Positions 1 to 5,241 of a stretch of 5,241 nt of DNA are shown here, piece after piece. The translations under genes and the position numbers were made by a program. This stretch comes from Paracoccaceae bacterium (lineage in GTDB: Bacteria; Pseudomonadota; Alphaproteobacteria; Rhodobacterales; Rhodobacteraceae), in contig JABGTH010000376.1 of NCBI GenBank assembly GCA_018647275.1, forward strand, positions 1 through 5,241, read 5' to 3'. The notes beneath the pieces are model-generated. The model was not told the DNA's origin, searched no databases, and was given only the letters and a program-made list of their open reading frames with translations. Each line of letters starts with the position of its first letter. The stretch's first letter is position 1.

Positions 1-389
1 CCCCACAACTATATACCGATTACCTACATGTGATCCCTCATGAAAACGGTACCGTTGGCGTTGGGTCCACATCAGAGCGATATTTTGACGATCCAAAATC
101 AACCGATGAGCAGCTCGAAGATATCATTGACCGCATACGCATTGCGCTGCCTGTTTTGGCTGATGCACCCGTGATTGAACGATGGGCTGGGTTGCGGCCA
201 CGTTCGCGCACACGCGCACCAATGCTGGGTGCGTTGCCAGATCGCCCTGATCATTTCGTCGCAAACGGCGGCTTCAAAATTGCCTTTGGTTTGGCACCAA
301 AAATCGCGGAGGTTATGACCGATCTCGCTTTAGAGGATCGTAACAACATTCCCGATAATTTTGATATTCGCGCCTCACTAAATCCTTAG
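1..389 (+). CDS. FAD-dependent amino-acid/glycine oxidase-type oxidoreductase, C-terminal part (5' truncated by window)
   Basis: The reading frame is open from base 3 and ends at TAG 387-389, so this is the last ~128 residues of a gene beginning outside the window. An in-frame GTG at 30 is not a credible start, because upstream codons continue the family pattern (LYTDYLHVIPHENGTVGVGS). Visible motifs are the substrate-domain strand with HENGTVGVGSTSE, then WAGLRPRSRTRAPMLG, then ANGGFKIAFGLAPKIAEVM. The last is the C-terminal FAD-contacting segment of the DadA / ThiO / D-amino-acid oxidase fold. Members use FAD to oxidise the C-N bond of an amino acid or secondary amine. The N-terminal Rossmann FAD motif lies outside the window, so substrate and electron acceptor cannot be judged. 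Its stop codon overlaps that of the convergent hydratase gene. Family assignment is confident; the specific enzyme is not assigned. Confidence 0.85.
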   Translation, partial: PQLYTDYLHVIPHENGTVGVGSTSERYFDDPKSTDEQLEDIIDRIRIALPVLADAPVIERWAGLRPRSRTRAPMLGALPDRPDHFVANGGFKIAFGLAPKIAEVMTDLALEDRNNIPDNFDIRASLNP

Positions 390-1183
390 GCGGACGCAGT
401 CATACAAAGGCGACCATCTGGCCCACGCACCCACAACTTGCGACCTTTACGGCACAGCGAGGCCGTTTCATAATGCATCAATGGGGACGTGGCGCGGAAG
501 GAGAACTCTGTTAACTCACCCAGAGAACTCTGTGCCATCAACATTAGATGTTGTGCTAACAATGGCCCGTGTACGACTAGGCCATCATACCCTTCAACAT
601 CCTTCGCATAGTCCAAATCATAATGGATACGATGCCCATTGAAGGTAAGCGCGGAATAGCGAAACAACATCGTTGTATCAAAGCTAATTTCAATCTGCTC
701 TTCTTCGTCCTTATCCGCGGCCAAGGGAGCTGGGCGGGGTGCAAATAAATCGGGGTCTTCGCGGTAAACCAAATCTTGCCACTCAGTCAGGCACAATACA
801 TCATTCTGCCAAAACTCATGGCGTAGAGTGACAAATGCCAAGGGGCCCGTGCGCCCCTCTTTGTGCAGCGCATTTTCACAGCATGAAGTTCGTGTCGCGG
901 GAATGTCTATCAAGATAGGCGTAGCAAACTTAAGCCGACCACCGGCCCACATCCGGCGCGGTAGACCCATATCAGGCACAAGCCCGCCTACCTTTGGGTG
1001 CCCATCACGGCCCAGCGCTGTTGGCCGGTGGGGTTCCCAAAAGTACAGTTGGTGAAAAAATGGCAACAACGGATCGCCAGCTTCGATAGAAGGCGGTAAT
1101 CCCAAAGACACTTGCAGCGCGTTTGCGCGTGCAACGTCCATAACATCTCTTTGACTTGTTATTCTGCTTGGATCAAAATTCAT
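386..1183 (-). CDS. HTD2-family hot-dog hydratase (FAS1-like dehydratase N-half, MaoC-like C-half), mesaconyl-/itaconyl-CoA hydratase-like
   Basis: This 265-residue protein looks like the double hot-dog HTD2 / mesaconyl-C4-CoA hydratase family. Near residues 76-82, RRMWAGG marks the N-terminal FAS1-like dehydratase half. The C-terminal half has FNGHRIHYD at 181-189, the likely hydratase active-site segment, followed by GLVVHGPLLA near 202-211. Family members add or remove water across the double bond of a CoA or ACP thioester. Known relatives act on mesaconyl-C4-CoA in the 3-hydroxypropionate cycle and on itaconyl-CoA. The true substrate here is unknown, as no CoA-transferase or lyase gene is in view. 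I chose ATG 1183 over TTG 1210 (nine residues longer) and ATG 1141 (14 shorter), because its N-terminal length before the ARANAL helix fits the family as I know it. No strong Shine-Dalgarno supports any of them. It ends in overlap with the oxidoreductase stop. Confidence 0.85.
   Translation of the reverse strand: MNFDPSRITSQRDVMDVARANALQVSLGLPPSIEAGDPLLPFFHQLYFWEPHRPTALGRDGHPKVGGLVPDMGLPRRMWAGGRLKFATPILIDIPATRTSCCENALHKEGRTGPLAFVTLRHEFWQNDVLCLTEWQDLVYREDPDLFAPRPAPLAADKDEEEQIEISFDTTMLFRYSALTFNGHRIHYDLDYAKDVEGYDGLVVHGPLLAQHLMLMAQSSLGELTEFSFRATSPLMHYETASLCRKGRKLWVRGPDGRLCMTASA
1151..1179 (+). promoter_or_regulatory. Putative sigma70-type promoter for the VOC gene
   Basis: TTGACT at 1151-1156 (5 of 6 to the -35 consensus) is followed after exactly 17 bases by CAAAAT at 1174-1179 (4 of 6 to the -10 consensus). 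A transcript would begin near 1186, giving a leader of about 24 bases that contains AAGGA ahead of ATG 1210. The whole element lies within the first ~11 codons of the divergent hydratase gene. It was read by eye; activity is inferred. Confidence 0.5.
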
Positions 1184-1194
1184 ATCAAATGGAT

Positions 1195-1199
1195 AAGGA
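1195..1199 (+). promoter_or_regulatory. Shine-Dalgarno that decides the VOC gene start
   Basis: AAGGA lies 10 bases before ATG 1210. It favours this start over the in-frame ATG 1189 and TTG 1156, which have no purine-rich site in front of them. Confidence 0.5.
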
Positions 1200-1209
1200 C
1201 ATTCCACCA

Positions 1210-1617
1210 ATGGAACAATCCCCTCGCGTCAATGCCCTCGATCACTTGGTTTTAACCGTCACCAACGTTCCTGACACCTGTCGATTTTATCAAGACGTTC
1301 TTGGGATGCAGGCAGAAGCATTTATTGTTGCAGATGGTACGCGGCGGTGGGCGCTGAAATTCGGACGACAAAAGATCAATCTGCATGAGGTTGGATCGGA
1401 GTTTGACCCGAAGTCCGCCCATCCAACGGCGGGCAGCGCGGATTTATGTTTCTTAACCTCAACACCGCTCGAAGATTGGGTTAAACATTTTTCGGTTCAC
1501 CATATAGCCATCCTGCAAGGACCTACCGCACGCACAGGTGCCACCGGCCCTATTTATTCGATTTACATCCTTGATCCTGATGAAAACTTAATCGAAATCA
1601 GCATTCAAAAAACCTAA
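1210..1617 (+). CDS. VOC-family (glyoxalase/fosfomycin-resistance fold) protein
   Basis: This 135-residue single-domain protein has the vicinal-oxygen-chelate fold. ALDHLVLTV at 9-17 is the first beta strand, followed by the CRFYQDVLGM helix at 24-33, QKINLHEVG at 54-62, the module-two strand SADLCFLT at 76-83, GPTARTGATGP at 104-114, and YILDPDENLIEIS at 119-131. H12, H59 and E129 sit where metal ligands are found in FosA-like members; two chains probably pair to build the site. Members include glyoxalases, dioxygenases, isomerases and thiol transferases, and the substrate cannot be deduced here. ATG 1210 is preferred because AAGGA precedes it and the first strand then starts near residue 9, as is usual. 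ATG 1189 would add seven residues. It is divergent from the hydratase gene and convergent with the OmpA gene. A role in detoxification or small-molecule metabolism is only a guess. Confidence 0.85.
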   Translation: MEQSPRVNALDHLVLTVTNVPDTCRFYQDVLGMQAEAFIVADGTRRWALKFGRQKINLHEVGSEFDPKSAHPTAGSADLCFLTSTPLEDWVKHFSVHHIAILQGPTARTGATGPIYSIYILDPDENLIEISIQKT

Positions 1618-1627
1618 TCTGAAACAA

Positions 1628-1652
1628 AAAGGCCCCAAAAATAGGAGCCTTT
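1628..1652 (-). terminator. Intrinsic terminator between convergent VOC and OmpA-family genes
   Basis: AAAGGCCCC (1628-1636) and GGAGCCTTT (1644-1652) form a nine-position stem with one mismatch around a seven-base loop. Read on the minus strand, the stem is followed by a T-rich tract (TTGTTTC after the TTT of the stem), the classic layout to end the OmpA-family transcript. On the plus strand the tail (AAATAACTTT) is poorer, so it may act weakly for the VOC gene too. Confidence 0.75.
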
Positions 1653-1676
1653 AAATAACTTTGCATTTGCAGCCTA

Positions 1677-2348
1677 TTAAGCGTTAGGCAAGATCACAAT
1701 TTCAACACGACGATTTTGTGATTTACCCGCTGGGTCAAGGTTGCTTGCCAAAGGTTGGCTTTCGCCACGACCAAACGTTAGGAGACGCGCAAACGGAATT
1801 CCCGCATCCAGCAATACATCTGCGACGGTATTGGCGCGGCGTTCACTAAGCTGTTGGTTATACGCTGCATCACCATCACTGTCAGTATGGCCAACAATTT
1901 GAATTGTTGAATTCGGGTATGCCTGCAAATTGCTCGCGACCGTGTTCAGGTCACGCGTCAAATCACTGCGCACTGCAAAACTGTCGGTTGCGAACAAAAT
2001 GTCCTGCGGCAGTGTCACGATCAAACGATCGCCTGTGTTCTGAATGGAAACATTGTCGTTGCCCAAATCACGGCGCAAGTCTGCTTCTTGTTGGTCAAGA
2101 CCATAGCCAACACCAGCACCAACTGCGCCTCCAACCAGAGCACCTGCGAGCGCACGATCGCCGCGCTTACCATCTTTACTAACCAACGCGCCAAGCAACG
2201 CACCGCTGGCCGCACCCAAAAGGGCCCCTTGTCTTGTGTTACGGTTAGGATCGCCAGGATTATAACCCAAGAGAGATGGATCCGTACAAGCGCCCAATGC
2301 AAGGGTACTGCACATCGCTAGAATAATCGGTGTTTTCGTAAATTTCAT
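1677..2348 (-). CDS. OmpA-family outer-membrane lipoprotein with glycine-zipper segment (YiaD-type)
   Basis: This 223-residue protein has a lipoprotein signal peptide: basic residues K2 and K5, a hydrophobic stretch, and lipobox LGAC with C21 as the acylated residue. The residue after it is Thr, which favours the outer membrane. Residues 41-83 form a glycine-zipper segment (GALLGAASGALLGA, then GALVGGAVGAGVGYG) that could insert in or pack against the membrane. Residues ~114-221 are the OmpA C-terminal peptidoglycan-binding domain: ILFATDS, GHTDSDGDAAYNQQLSERRA and NRRVEI. D156 and R171 are 15 residues apart, matching the Asp/Arg pair that grips diaminopimelate in Acinetobacter OmpA. It probably anchors the outer membrane to the wall. 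ATG 2348 was chosen because GAAGG lies 8 bases upstream and it gives a proper signal peptide; an upstream start at 2405 would add 19 residues ahead of it. It is followed by an intrinsic terminator. Confidence 0.92.
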   Translation of the reverse strand: MKFTKTPIILAMCSTLALGACTDPSLLGYNPGDPNRNTRQGALLGAASGALLGALVSKDGKRGDRALAGALVGGAVGAGVGYGLDQQEADLRRDLGNDNVSIQNTGDRLIVTLPQDILFATDSFAVRSDLTRDLNTVASNLQAYPNSTIQIVGHTDSDGDAAYNQQLSERRANTVADVLLDAGIPFARLLTFGRGESQPLASNLDPAGKSQNRRVEIVILPNA

Positions 2349-2356
2349 TTCTACTG

Positions 2357-2361
2357 CCTTC
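2357..2361 (-). promoter_or_regulatory. Shine-Dalgarno that decides the OmpA-family gene start
   Basis: On the minus strand GAAGG lies 8 bases before ATG 2348. It fixes the start at the residue that begins a normal lipoprotein signal peptide. Confidence 0.7.
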
Positions 2362-2367
2362 GAAGTT

Positions 2368-2388
2368 GCCCCCCCGTTCGGGCAGGGC
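2368..2388 (-). other. Possible hairpin in the leader of the OmpA-family gene
   Basis: On the minus strand, GCCCTGCCCG and a G-rich arm ending GGGGGGGC can fold into an imperfect GC stem. The outer pairs are GCCC with GGGC, the inner pairs CCC with GGG, with a small bulge and a very tight loop. It lies 6 bases upstream of the GAAGG site. No T tract follows, so it does not look like a terminator for the upstream alkyltransferase gene. Any effect on translation or mRNA stability is inference. Confidence 0.3.
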
Positions 2389-2402
2389 ATCATTGTATGG
2401 CT

Positions 2403-2430
2403 CATATATAAGCTCGAAGCCGCACATCAA
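2403..2430 (-). promoter_or_regulatory. Weak candidate promoter for the OmpA-family gene
   Basis: In the 118 bases between the alkyltransferase stop and ATG 2348, the minus strand carries TTGATG (2425-2430), a 16-base spacer and TATATG (2403-2408). The latter is part of a longer TA-rich run, TTATATATGAG. Both boxes match consensus only partly (4 of 6 each). The transcript would carry a leader of roughly 45-50 bases including the hairpin. Confidence 0.35.
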
Positions 2431-2466
2431 AGTAAGGGGAAAATTCAATCGGCAACATCTCGCTGA

Positions 2467-3321
2467 TTAAACTTCCGATTGTGCCCCTTCGTAAGCCAAC
2501 ATCGCGCGCTTCATTGGCAGCCCCCAATGGTACCCCCCCATCGCACCAGTTTTACGCAACGCACGATGGCAAGGGATCAACCAACTGACAGGATTGCGCC
2601 CGATCGCCGTACCCACTGCACGCACCGCCTTTGGATTACCGACTGCCTGCGCGATATGGGAGTATGTCGTGACTTGGCCCGTCGGCACATTCAACAAAGC
2701 TTCCCAAACTTTGACTTGGAACGGCGCGCCGATAAGCAGAAGTGGAGCCTTAGTGCCCGCGATATCAACATTGCCAAAAGCAGTTTGCACCCATGCGTCC
2801 AGCCGTTCGGGGGCTTCTACATACTTGCCGTTCGGCCAACGATCACGCAGATCATCAAAAGCCGCCTTTTCGCCCAATTCCGCCGCAAAGCCTAAGCCAC
2901 AGATACCACGGTCCGTACCCATAATAATTGCGCGACCAAATGGAGTATCAAACCATCCCCAGTAGATACTCAAACCCGCACCGCGCTTTGCATATTCACC
3001 CGGGCTCATAGCCTCCCACTTCAAAAACAAGTCATGCAACCTGCCACTTCCAGAAAGACCACTCGCATGTGCAGTCTCGACCGTCGAAAATTGATCGTGT
3101 AGCAGCGATTTGGCATGGCCCAAAGTCAAATACTGTTGGTATCGTTTTGGGGAAACGCCCACCCATCGACTGAACACACGTTGAAAATGCGCAGGGCTCA
3201 TGCCCATCTGCGCAGCCATATCTTCAAGGGATAAATTGTCCTCTGCCGCATCAATCAACTCAATCGCGCGCCGCATAACGTCGTAGTTGTAGCCACTGTG
3301 TTCTTCATCAATATGTATCAT
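2467..3321 (-). CDS. Ada-like fusion: AraC-type HTH regulator + O6-alkylguanine-DNA alkyltransferase
   Basis: The 284-residue protein joins an AraC-type DNA-binding domain to a suicide DNA alkyltransferase. Two helix-turn-helix units lie at about 30-64 (MAAQMGMSPAHFQRVF) and 79-110. The alkyltransferase domain follows from about 118 to 280 and carries the acceptor motif PCHR at 250-253. Relative to acceptor C251, Y220, R234 (the base-flipping arginine), N243 (the hinge asparagine) and E278 keep the spacing of human MGMT Y114, R128, N137 and E172. All catalytic residues are thus present, and it should take methyl groups from O6-methylguanine or O4-methylthymine. The N-terminal AdaA zinc domain of E. 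coli Ada, which accepts methyl from phosphotriesters, is absent, so methylation-driven switching through that route cannot occur. ATG 3321 has no Shine-Dalgarno; the next in-frame ATG (3276) would trim the HTH region. It is divergent from nth, 90 bases away. Confidence 0.93.
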   Translation of the reverse strand: MIHIDEEHSGYNYDVMRRAIELIDAAEDNLSLEDMAAQMGMSPAHFQRVFSRWVGVSPKRYQQYLTLGHAKSLLHDQFSTVETAHASGLSGSGRLHDLFLKWEAMSPGEYAKRGAGLSIYWGWFDTPFGRAIIMGTDRGICGLGFAAELGEKAAFDDLRDRWPNGKYVEAPERLDAWVQTAFGNVDIAGTKAPLLLIGAPFQVKVWEALLNVPTGQVTTYSHIAQAVGNPKAVRAVGTAIGRNPVSWLIPCHRALRKTGAMGGYHWGLPMKRAMLAYEGAQSEV

Positions 3322-3323
3322 AA

Positions 3324-3352
3324 ATAATAACTAGCGTTTTCGCCGCCCTCAA
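3324..3352 (-). promoter_or_regulatory. Putative promoter of the Ada-like gene, abutting its start codon
   Basis: On the minus strand TTGAGG (3347-3352) is followed after 17 bases by TATTAT (3324-3329), 4 of 6 and 5 of 6 to consensus. Only two bases separate the -10 box from ATG 3321. The expected transcription start therefore falls on or just after the ATG. This implies a leaderless message, use of a later start, or that the match is fortuitous. Confidence 0.4.
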
Positions 3353-3411
3353 TCGACCCGTTTTTTTGTGCAAAGGTTGCAGCAGCCCAGACAAACAGGC
3401 ATAGGAACACT

Positions 3412-4056
3412 ATGGCAAAACAGCTCGACTATCATATCATCCGCGAAATATTCACGCGCTTTCAAAACATTGCTCCAGAGCCCGAAGGGGAATTGGAACA
3501 CGTCAACGTTTACACGTTGGTTGTCGCGGTTGCCTTGTCTGCGCAAGCTACAGATGTGGGCGTAAACAAAGCCACCCGCGCACTGTTCCAAATCGCGGAT
3601 ACCCCTCAGAAGATGCTGGATCTAGGTGTCGAGGGTCTGACGGAACACATCAAAACAATCGGTCTGTTTCGCCAAAAGGCAAAAAACGTGATGAAACTCA
3701 GCCAGATCTTAGTCGACGACTTCAATGGCGAAGTCCCCAATTCACGAGCAGCGTTGCAATCTTTGCCCGGTGTTGGACGTAAGACTGCCAATGTCGTGCT
3801 GAACATGTGGTGGCACCAACCGGCGCAAGCTGTAGATACCCACATTTTTCGCGTCGGAAATCGCACCGGTATTGCCCCTGGTAAAACCGTTGATGCCGTC
3901 GAACGCGCTGTTGAAGATAACATCCCCGCTGATTTTCAGCTTCACGCCCATCATTGGTTGATCCTACATGGGCGTTATCACTGCAAAGCCCGCAAACCAT
4001 TGTGCGGTGCATGCTTAATCCGCGATCTTTGCCCCTTTGAGGAAAAAAACCTATGA
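3412..4056 (+). CDS. nth: Endonuclease III (DNA glycosylase / AP lyase)
   Basis: This is a full-length 214-residue endonuclease III. It removes oxidised pyrimidines from DNA and cuts the abasic site by beta-elimination, starting base excision repair. The helix-hairpin-helix is LPGVGRKTANVVL at 118-130 with catalytic Lys K124, and VDTHIFRV at 141-148 carries catalytic Asp D142. The C-terminal [4Fe-4S] ligands C191, C198, C201 and C207 follow the C-x6-C-x2-C-x5-C pattern. All of these sit exactly four residues later than in E. coli Nth (K120, D138, C187-C203). AGGA at 3403-3406, 5 bases before ATG 3412, supports the start. I saw no clear promoter in the 90-base region shared with the divergent Ada-like gene. 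Its stop overlaps the start of the downstream kinase, so it heads an operon with it. Confidence 0.97.
   Translation: MAKQLDYHIIREIFTRFQNIAPEPEGELEHVNVYTLVVAVALSAQATDVGVNKATRALFQIADTPQKMLDLGVEGLTEHIKTIGLFRQKAKNVMKLSQILVDDFNGEVPNSRAALQSLPGVGRKTANVVLNMWWHQPAQAVDTHIFRVGNRTGIAPGKTVDAVERAVEDNIPADFQLHAHHWLILHGRYHCKARKPLCGACLIRDLCPFEEKNL
4039..4043 (+). promoter_or_regulatory. Ribosome binding site of the PfkB kinase gene, inside the nth end
   Basis: GAGGA lies 9 bases before ATG 4053 and within the last codons of nth. With the ATGA overlap at 4053-4056 it suggests both independent initiation and termination-reinitiation coupling. Confidence 0.65.
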
Positions 4057-5045
4057 CCAAGTATCAAGTTGTGGGTATCGGCAACGCAGTTGTTGACGTT
4101 ATCACACAATCAACCGACACCTTTTTGGATGAAATGAACATCGACAAAGGCATTATGCAATTGGTCGACCAAGACCGCAGCGAAGCCTTGTTCAACAAAA
4201 TTGACCAAAGTGTTCAAACCTCTGGTGGCTCGGTTGCGAACACCGTTGCAGGTGTTGGTTCGCTGGGTTTGAAGACTGCATTCATCGGGCGGGTTCGTGA
4301 CGACGCTTTGGGCAACTTCTACGCAAAATCCATGATCGATGAAGGCACTGACTTTGTTAACGCCCCAGCAACTGACGAAGATTTACCAACATCGCGTTGC
4401 ATGATTTTCGTCACGCCAGACGGTGAGCGTTCTATGAACACATACCTTGGCATCTCAACCAACCTTGGCCCAAAAGATGTGTCCGAGGATGTAGCGGGCA
4501 ATGCCGCCATCATGTTCTTAGAGGGTTACCTGTTCGACAAAGACGCAGGCAAAGAAGCGTTTCTACAAGCTTCGCGTTTAACCCGTGCCGCTGGTGGTAA
4601 AGCGGGCATCGCGATTTCTGATCCGTTCTGTGTTAATCGCCATCGTGCAGATTTCTTGCGCATGATTGGAGATGAACTCGATTTCGTCATGGGCAATGAA
4701 GCCGAAGTAAAATCCCTGTTCGAAACTGACGATCTAGAGGACGCACTTGCTAAAACAGCAGCCCTTTGCCCGCTGGTTGTCTGCACACGTTCAGGTGAGG
4801 GCGTGACAATCATTCGTGGCGATGAGCGCGTAGATGTACCTGTAAAAACAGTTGTTCCTGTTGATGCCACTGGCGCGGGCGATCAATTCGCTGCTGGCTT
4901 TATTTACGGCATGGCAACAGACCGTGATTTGGAGGCTTGTGGACGCATGGGCAACATCTGTGCAGCCGAAGTTATCAGCCATATCGGCCCACGCCCTGAG
5001 CAAGACATGTTGGCGCTGTTCAAAGCCGAAGGTTTGATCGACTGA
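4053..5045 (+). CDS. PfkB/ribokinase-family carbohydrate kinase, adenosine kinase-like
   Basis: The 330-residue protein is a full-length PfkB-family sugar/nucleoside kinase. GIGNAVVDV at 8-16 carries D15, expected to hold the ribose hydroxyls. SGGSVANTVAGVGSLG, from about residue 57, is the first family signature; MGNEAEVKSL, near 219-228, precedes the ATP region. DATGAGDQFAAGF, from D271, is the second signature, with the anion hole GAGD and catalytic base D277. Its overall pattern resembles proteins annotated as adenosine kinase in alphaproteobacteria, which phosphorylate adenosine to AMP. Such activity would recycle adenosine from S-adenosylhomocysteine breakdown. Another nucleoside or sugar substrate is possible, since PfkB specificity is hard to read from sequence. 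The gene overlaps nth by four bases and the following gene by one, so the three should be co-transcribed and translationally coupled. Confidence 0.88.
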   Translation: MTKYQVVGIGNAVVDVITQSTDTFLDEMNIDKGIMQLVDQDRSEALFNKIDQSVQTSGGSVANTVAGVGSLGLKTAFIGRVRDDALGNFYAKSMIDEGTDFVNAPATDEDLPTSRCMIFVTPDGERSMNTYLGISTNLGPKDVSEDVAGNAAIMFLEGYLFDKDAGKEAFLQASRLTRAAGGKAGIAISDPFCVNRHRADFLRMIGDELDFVMGNEAEVKSLFETDDLEDALAKTAALCPLVVCTRSGEGVTIIRGDERVDVPVKTVVPVDATGAGDQFAAGFIYGMATDRDLEACGRMGNICAAEVISHIGPRPEQDMLALFKAEGLID

Positions 5046-5241
5046 TGCTTACGAATGGGTTTCATGAAGTGCCAACAGGCAAGTTGGCAATGATTGTCAC
5101 CCATCTAGAAATGCGCACACGGGCGGATACCCGCCCTGTTCCACCCCCTGATGGGATTGAACTTCACCCGATCGAAAACATCACAGTTGATGAATATTGC
5201 GATCTTTACCGTCGCGTTGGGGAGGACTGGCTTTGGTTCTC
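5045..5241 (+). CDS. GNAT-like N-acetyltransferase, N-terminal part (cut by window end)
   Basis: ATG 5045-5047 shares its A with the TGA of the kinase gene (TGATG), and the frame stays open for 65 codons to the edge. The visible protein starts MLTNGFHEVPTGKLAMIVTH, continues with RPVPPPDGIELHPIENITVDEY, and ends in YRRVGEDWLWFS. This resembles the N-terminus of GNAT-family acetyltransferases that I recall beside adenosine-kinase-like genes in Rhodobacteraceae. The acetyl-CoA-binding motif would lie beyond the window, so the family call rests on the N-terminus and context only. GAAGG at 5028-5032, 12 bases upstream, is a distant ribosome site, so coupling to the kinase gene is likely the main way in. 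The acceptor substrate is unknown. Confidence 0.65.
   Translation, partial: MLTNGFHEVPTGKLAMIVTHLEMRTRADTRPVPPPDGIELHPIENITVDEYCDLYRRVGEDWLWF

Noticed and set aside
828..1055. 75-codon open frame on the plus strand
   Set aside because: It lies fully inside the hydratase gene on the other strand, has no recognisable domain and reads as a shadow frame.
1156..1209. Longer VOC protein starting at TTG 1156 or ATG 1189
   Set aside because: Neither has a ribosome site, and the added residues do not resemble the family's short N-terminus. The inferred transcript start near 1186 also argues against them.
2349..2405. A 19-residue N-terminal extension of the OmpA-family lipoprotein, starting at ATG 2405
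   Set aside because: It would place a polar stretch before a normal lipoprotein signal peptide, and a Shine-Dalgarno sits in front of ATG 2348. The region also holds the leader hairpin.
3376..3404. TTGCAG-17-CATAGG as a promoter for nth
   Set aside because: Only half of each box matches, and the -10 box would overlap the Shine-Dalgarno, leaving no leader.
3393..3408. Possible SOS (LexA) box of the alphaproteobacterial GTTC-N7-GTTC type upstream of nth
   Set aside because: On the minus strand it reads GTTC, then 8 bases, then GTTT. Both the spacing and one half-site are wrong.
3606..4060. Several minus-strand open frames of 70-112 codons across nth
   Set aside because: They are antisense to a clear endonuclease III gene, and their translations have no recognisable motif.
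1..5241. Mobile element, defence system, CRISPR array, tRNA or riboswitch
   Set aside because: No transposase, integrase, nuclease-defence protein, regular repeats or tRNA-like fold was seen. All genes read as ordinary chromosomal genes of similar base composition.

Overview
The window looks like ordinary core chromosome of an alphaproteobacterium, most likely a marine Rhodobacteraceae (Roseobacter-group) member of moderate GC. This is a judgement from the proteins: the DadA/glycine-oxidase-like C-terminus, the HTD2-type hydratase, the Ada-like protein with an HTH but no AdaA domain, and the order nth - adenosine-kinase-like gene - GNAT acetyltransferase all resemble Rhodobacteraceae genes as I remember them. 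No database search was made. Coding density is high, and no gene-free stretch exceeds about 120 bases. I see no tRNA, rRNA, IS element, CRISPR array, phage gene or attachment site.

Left part (1-1617): the 3' end of an FAD-dependent amine/amino-acid oxidoreductase (+) meets an HTD2/MaoC-like hydratase gene (-) tail to tail, with overlapping stop codons. The hydratase gene is divergent from a small VOC (glyoxalase-fold) gene (+), with only 26 bases between the chosen start codons. The best promoter for the VOC gene lies inside the 5' end of the hydratase gene.

Middle part (1618-3321): a hairpin followed, on the minus strand, by a T-rich tract separates the VOC gene from an OmpA-family lipoprotein gene (-) of the YiaD type. 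Upstream of it on the same strand is a fused AraC-type HTH / O6-alkylguanine-DNA alkyltransferase gene, Ada-like but without the N-terminal phosphotriester-accepting domain.

Right part (3322-5241): a 90-base intergenic region separates the alkyltransferase gene from the divergent nth (endonuclease III). nth overlaps a PfkB-family, adenosine-kinase-like gene by 4 bases (ATGA), and that gene overlaps the start of a GNAT-like acetyltransferase by 1 base (TGATG). The GNAT gene runs off the right edge. These three form a tightly coupled operon. The ada-like/nth pair puts direct alkyl-damage reversal back to back with base excision repair.

I found no convincing undescribed system. Second-look items are mostly about gene arrangement: a promoter inside a neighbouring gene, a promoter-like pair abutting the ada-like start codon, a possible leader hairpin ahead of ompA, and the coupling of nth with a nucleoside kinase.
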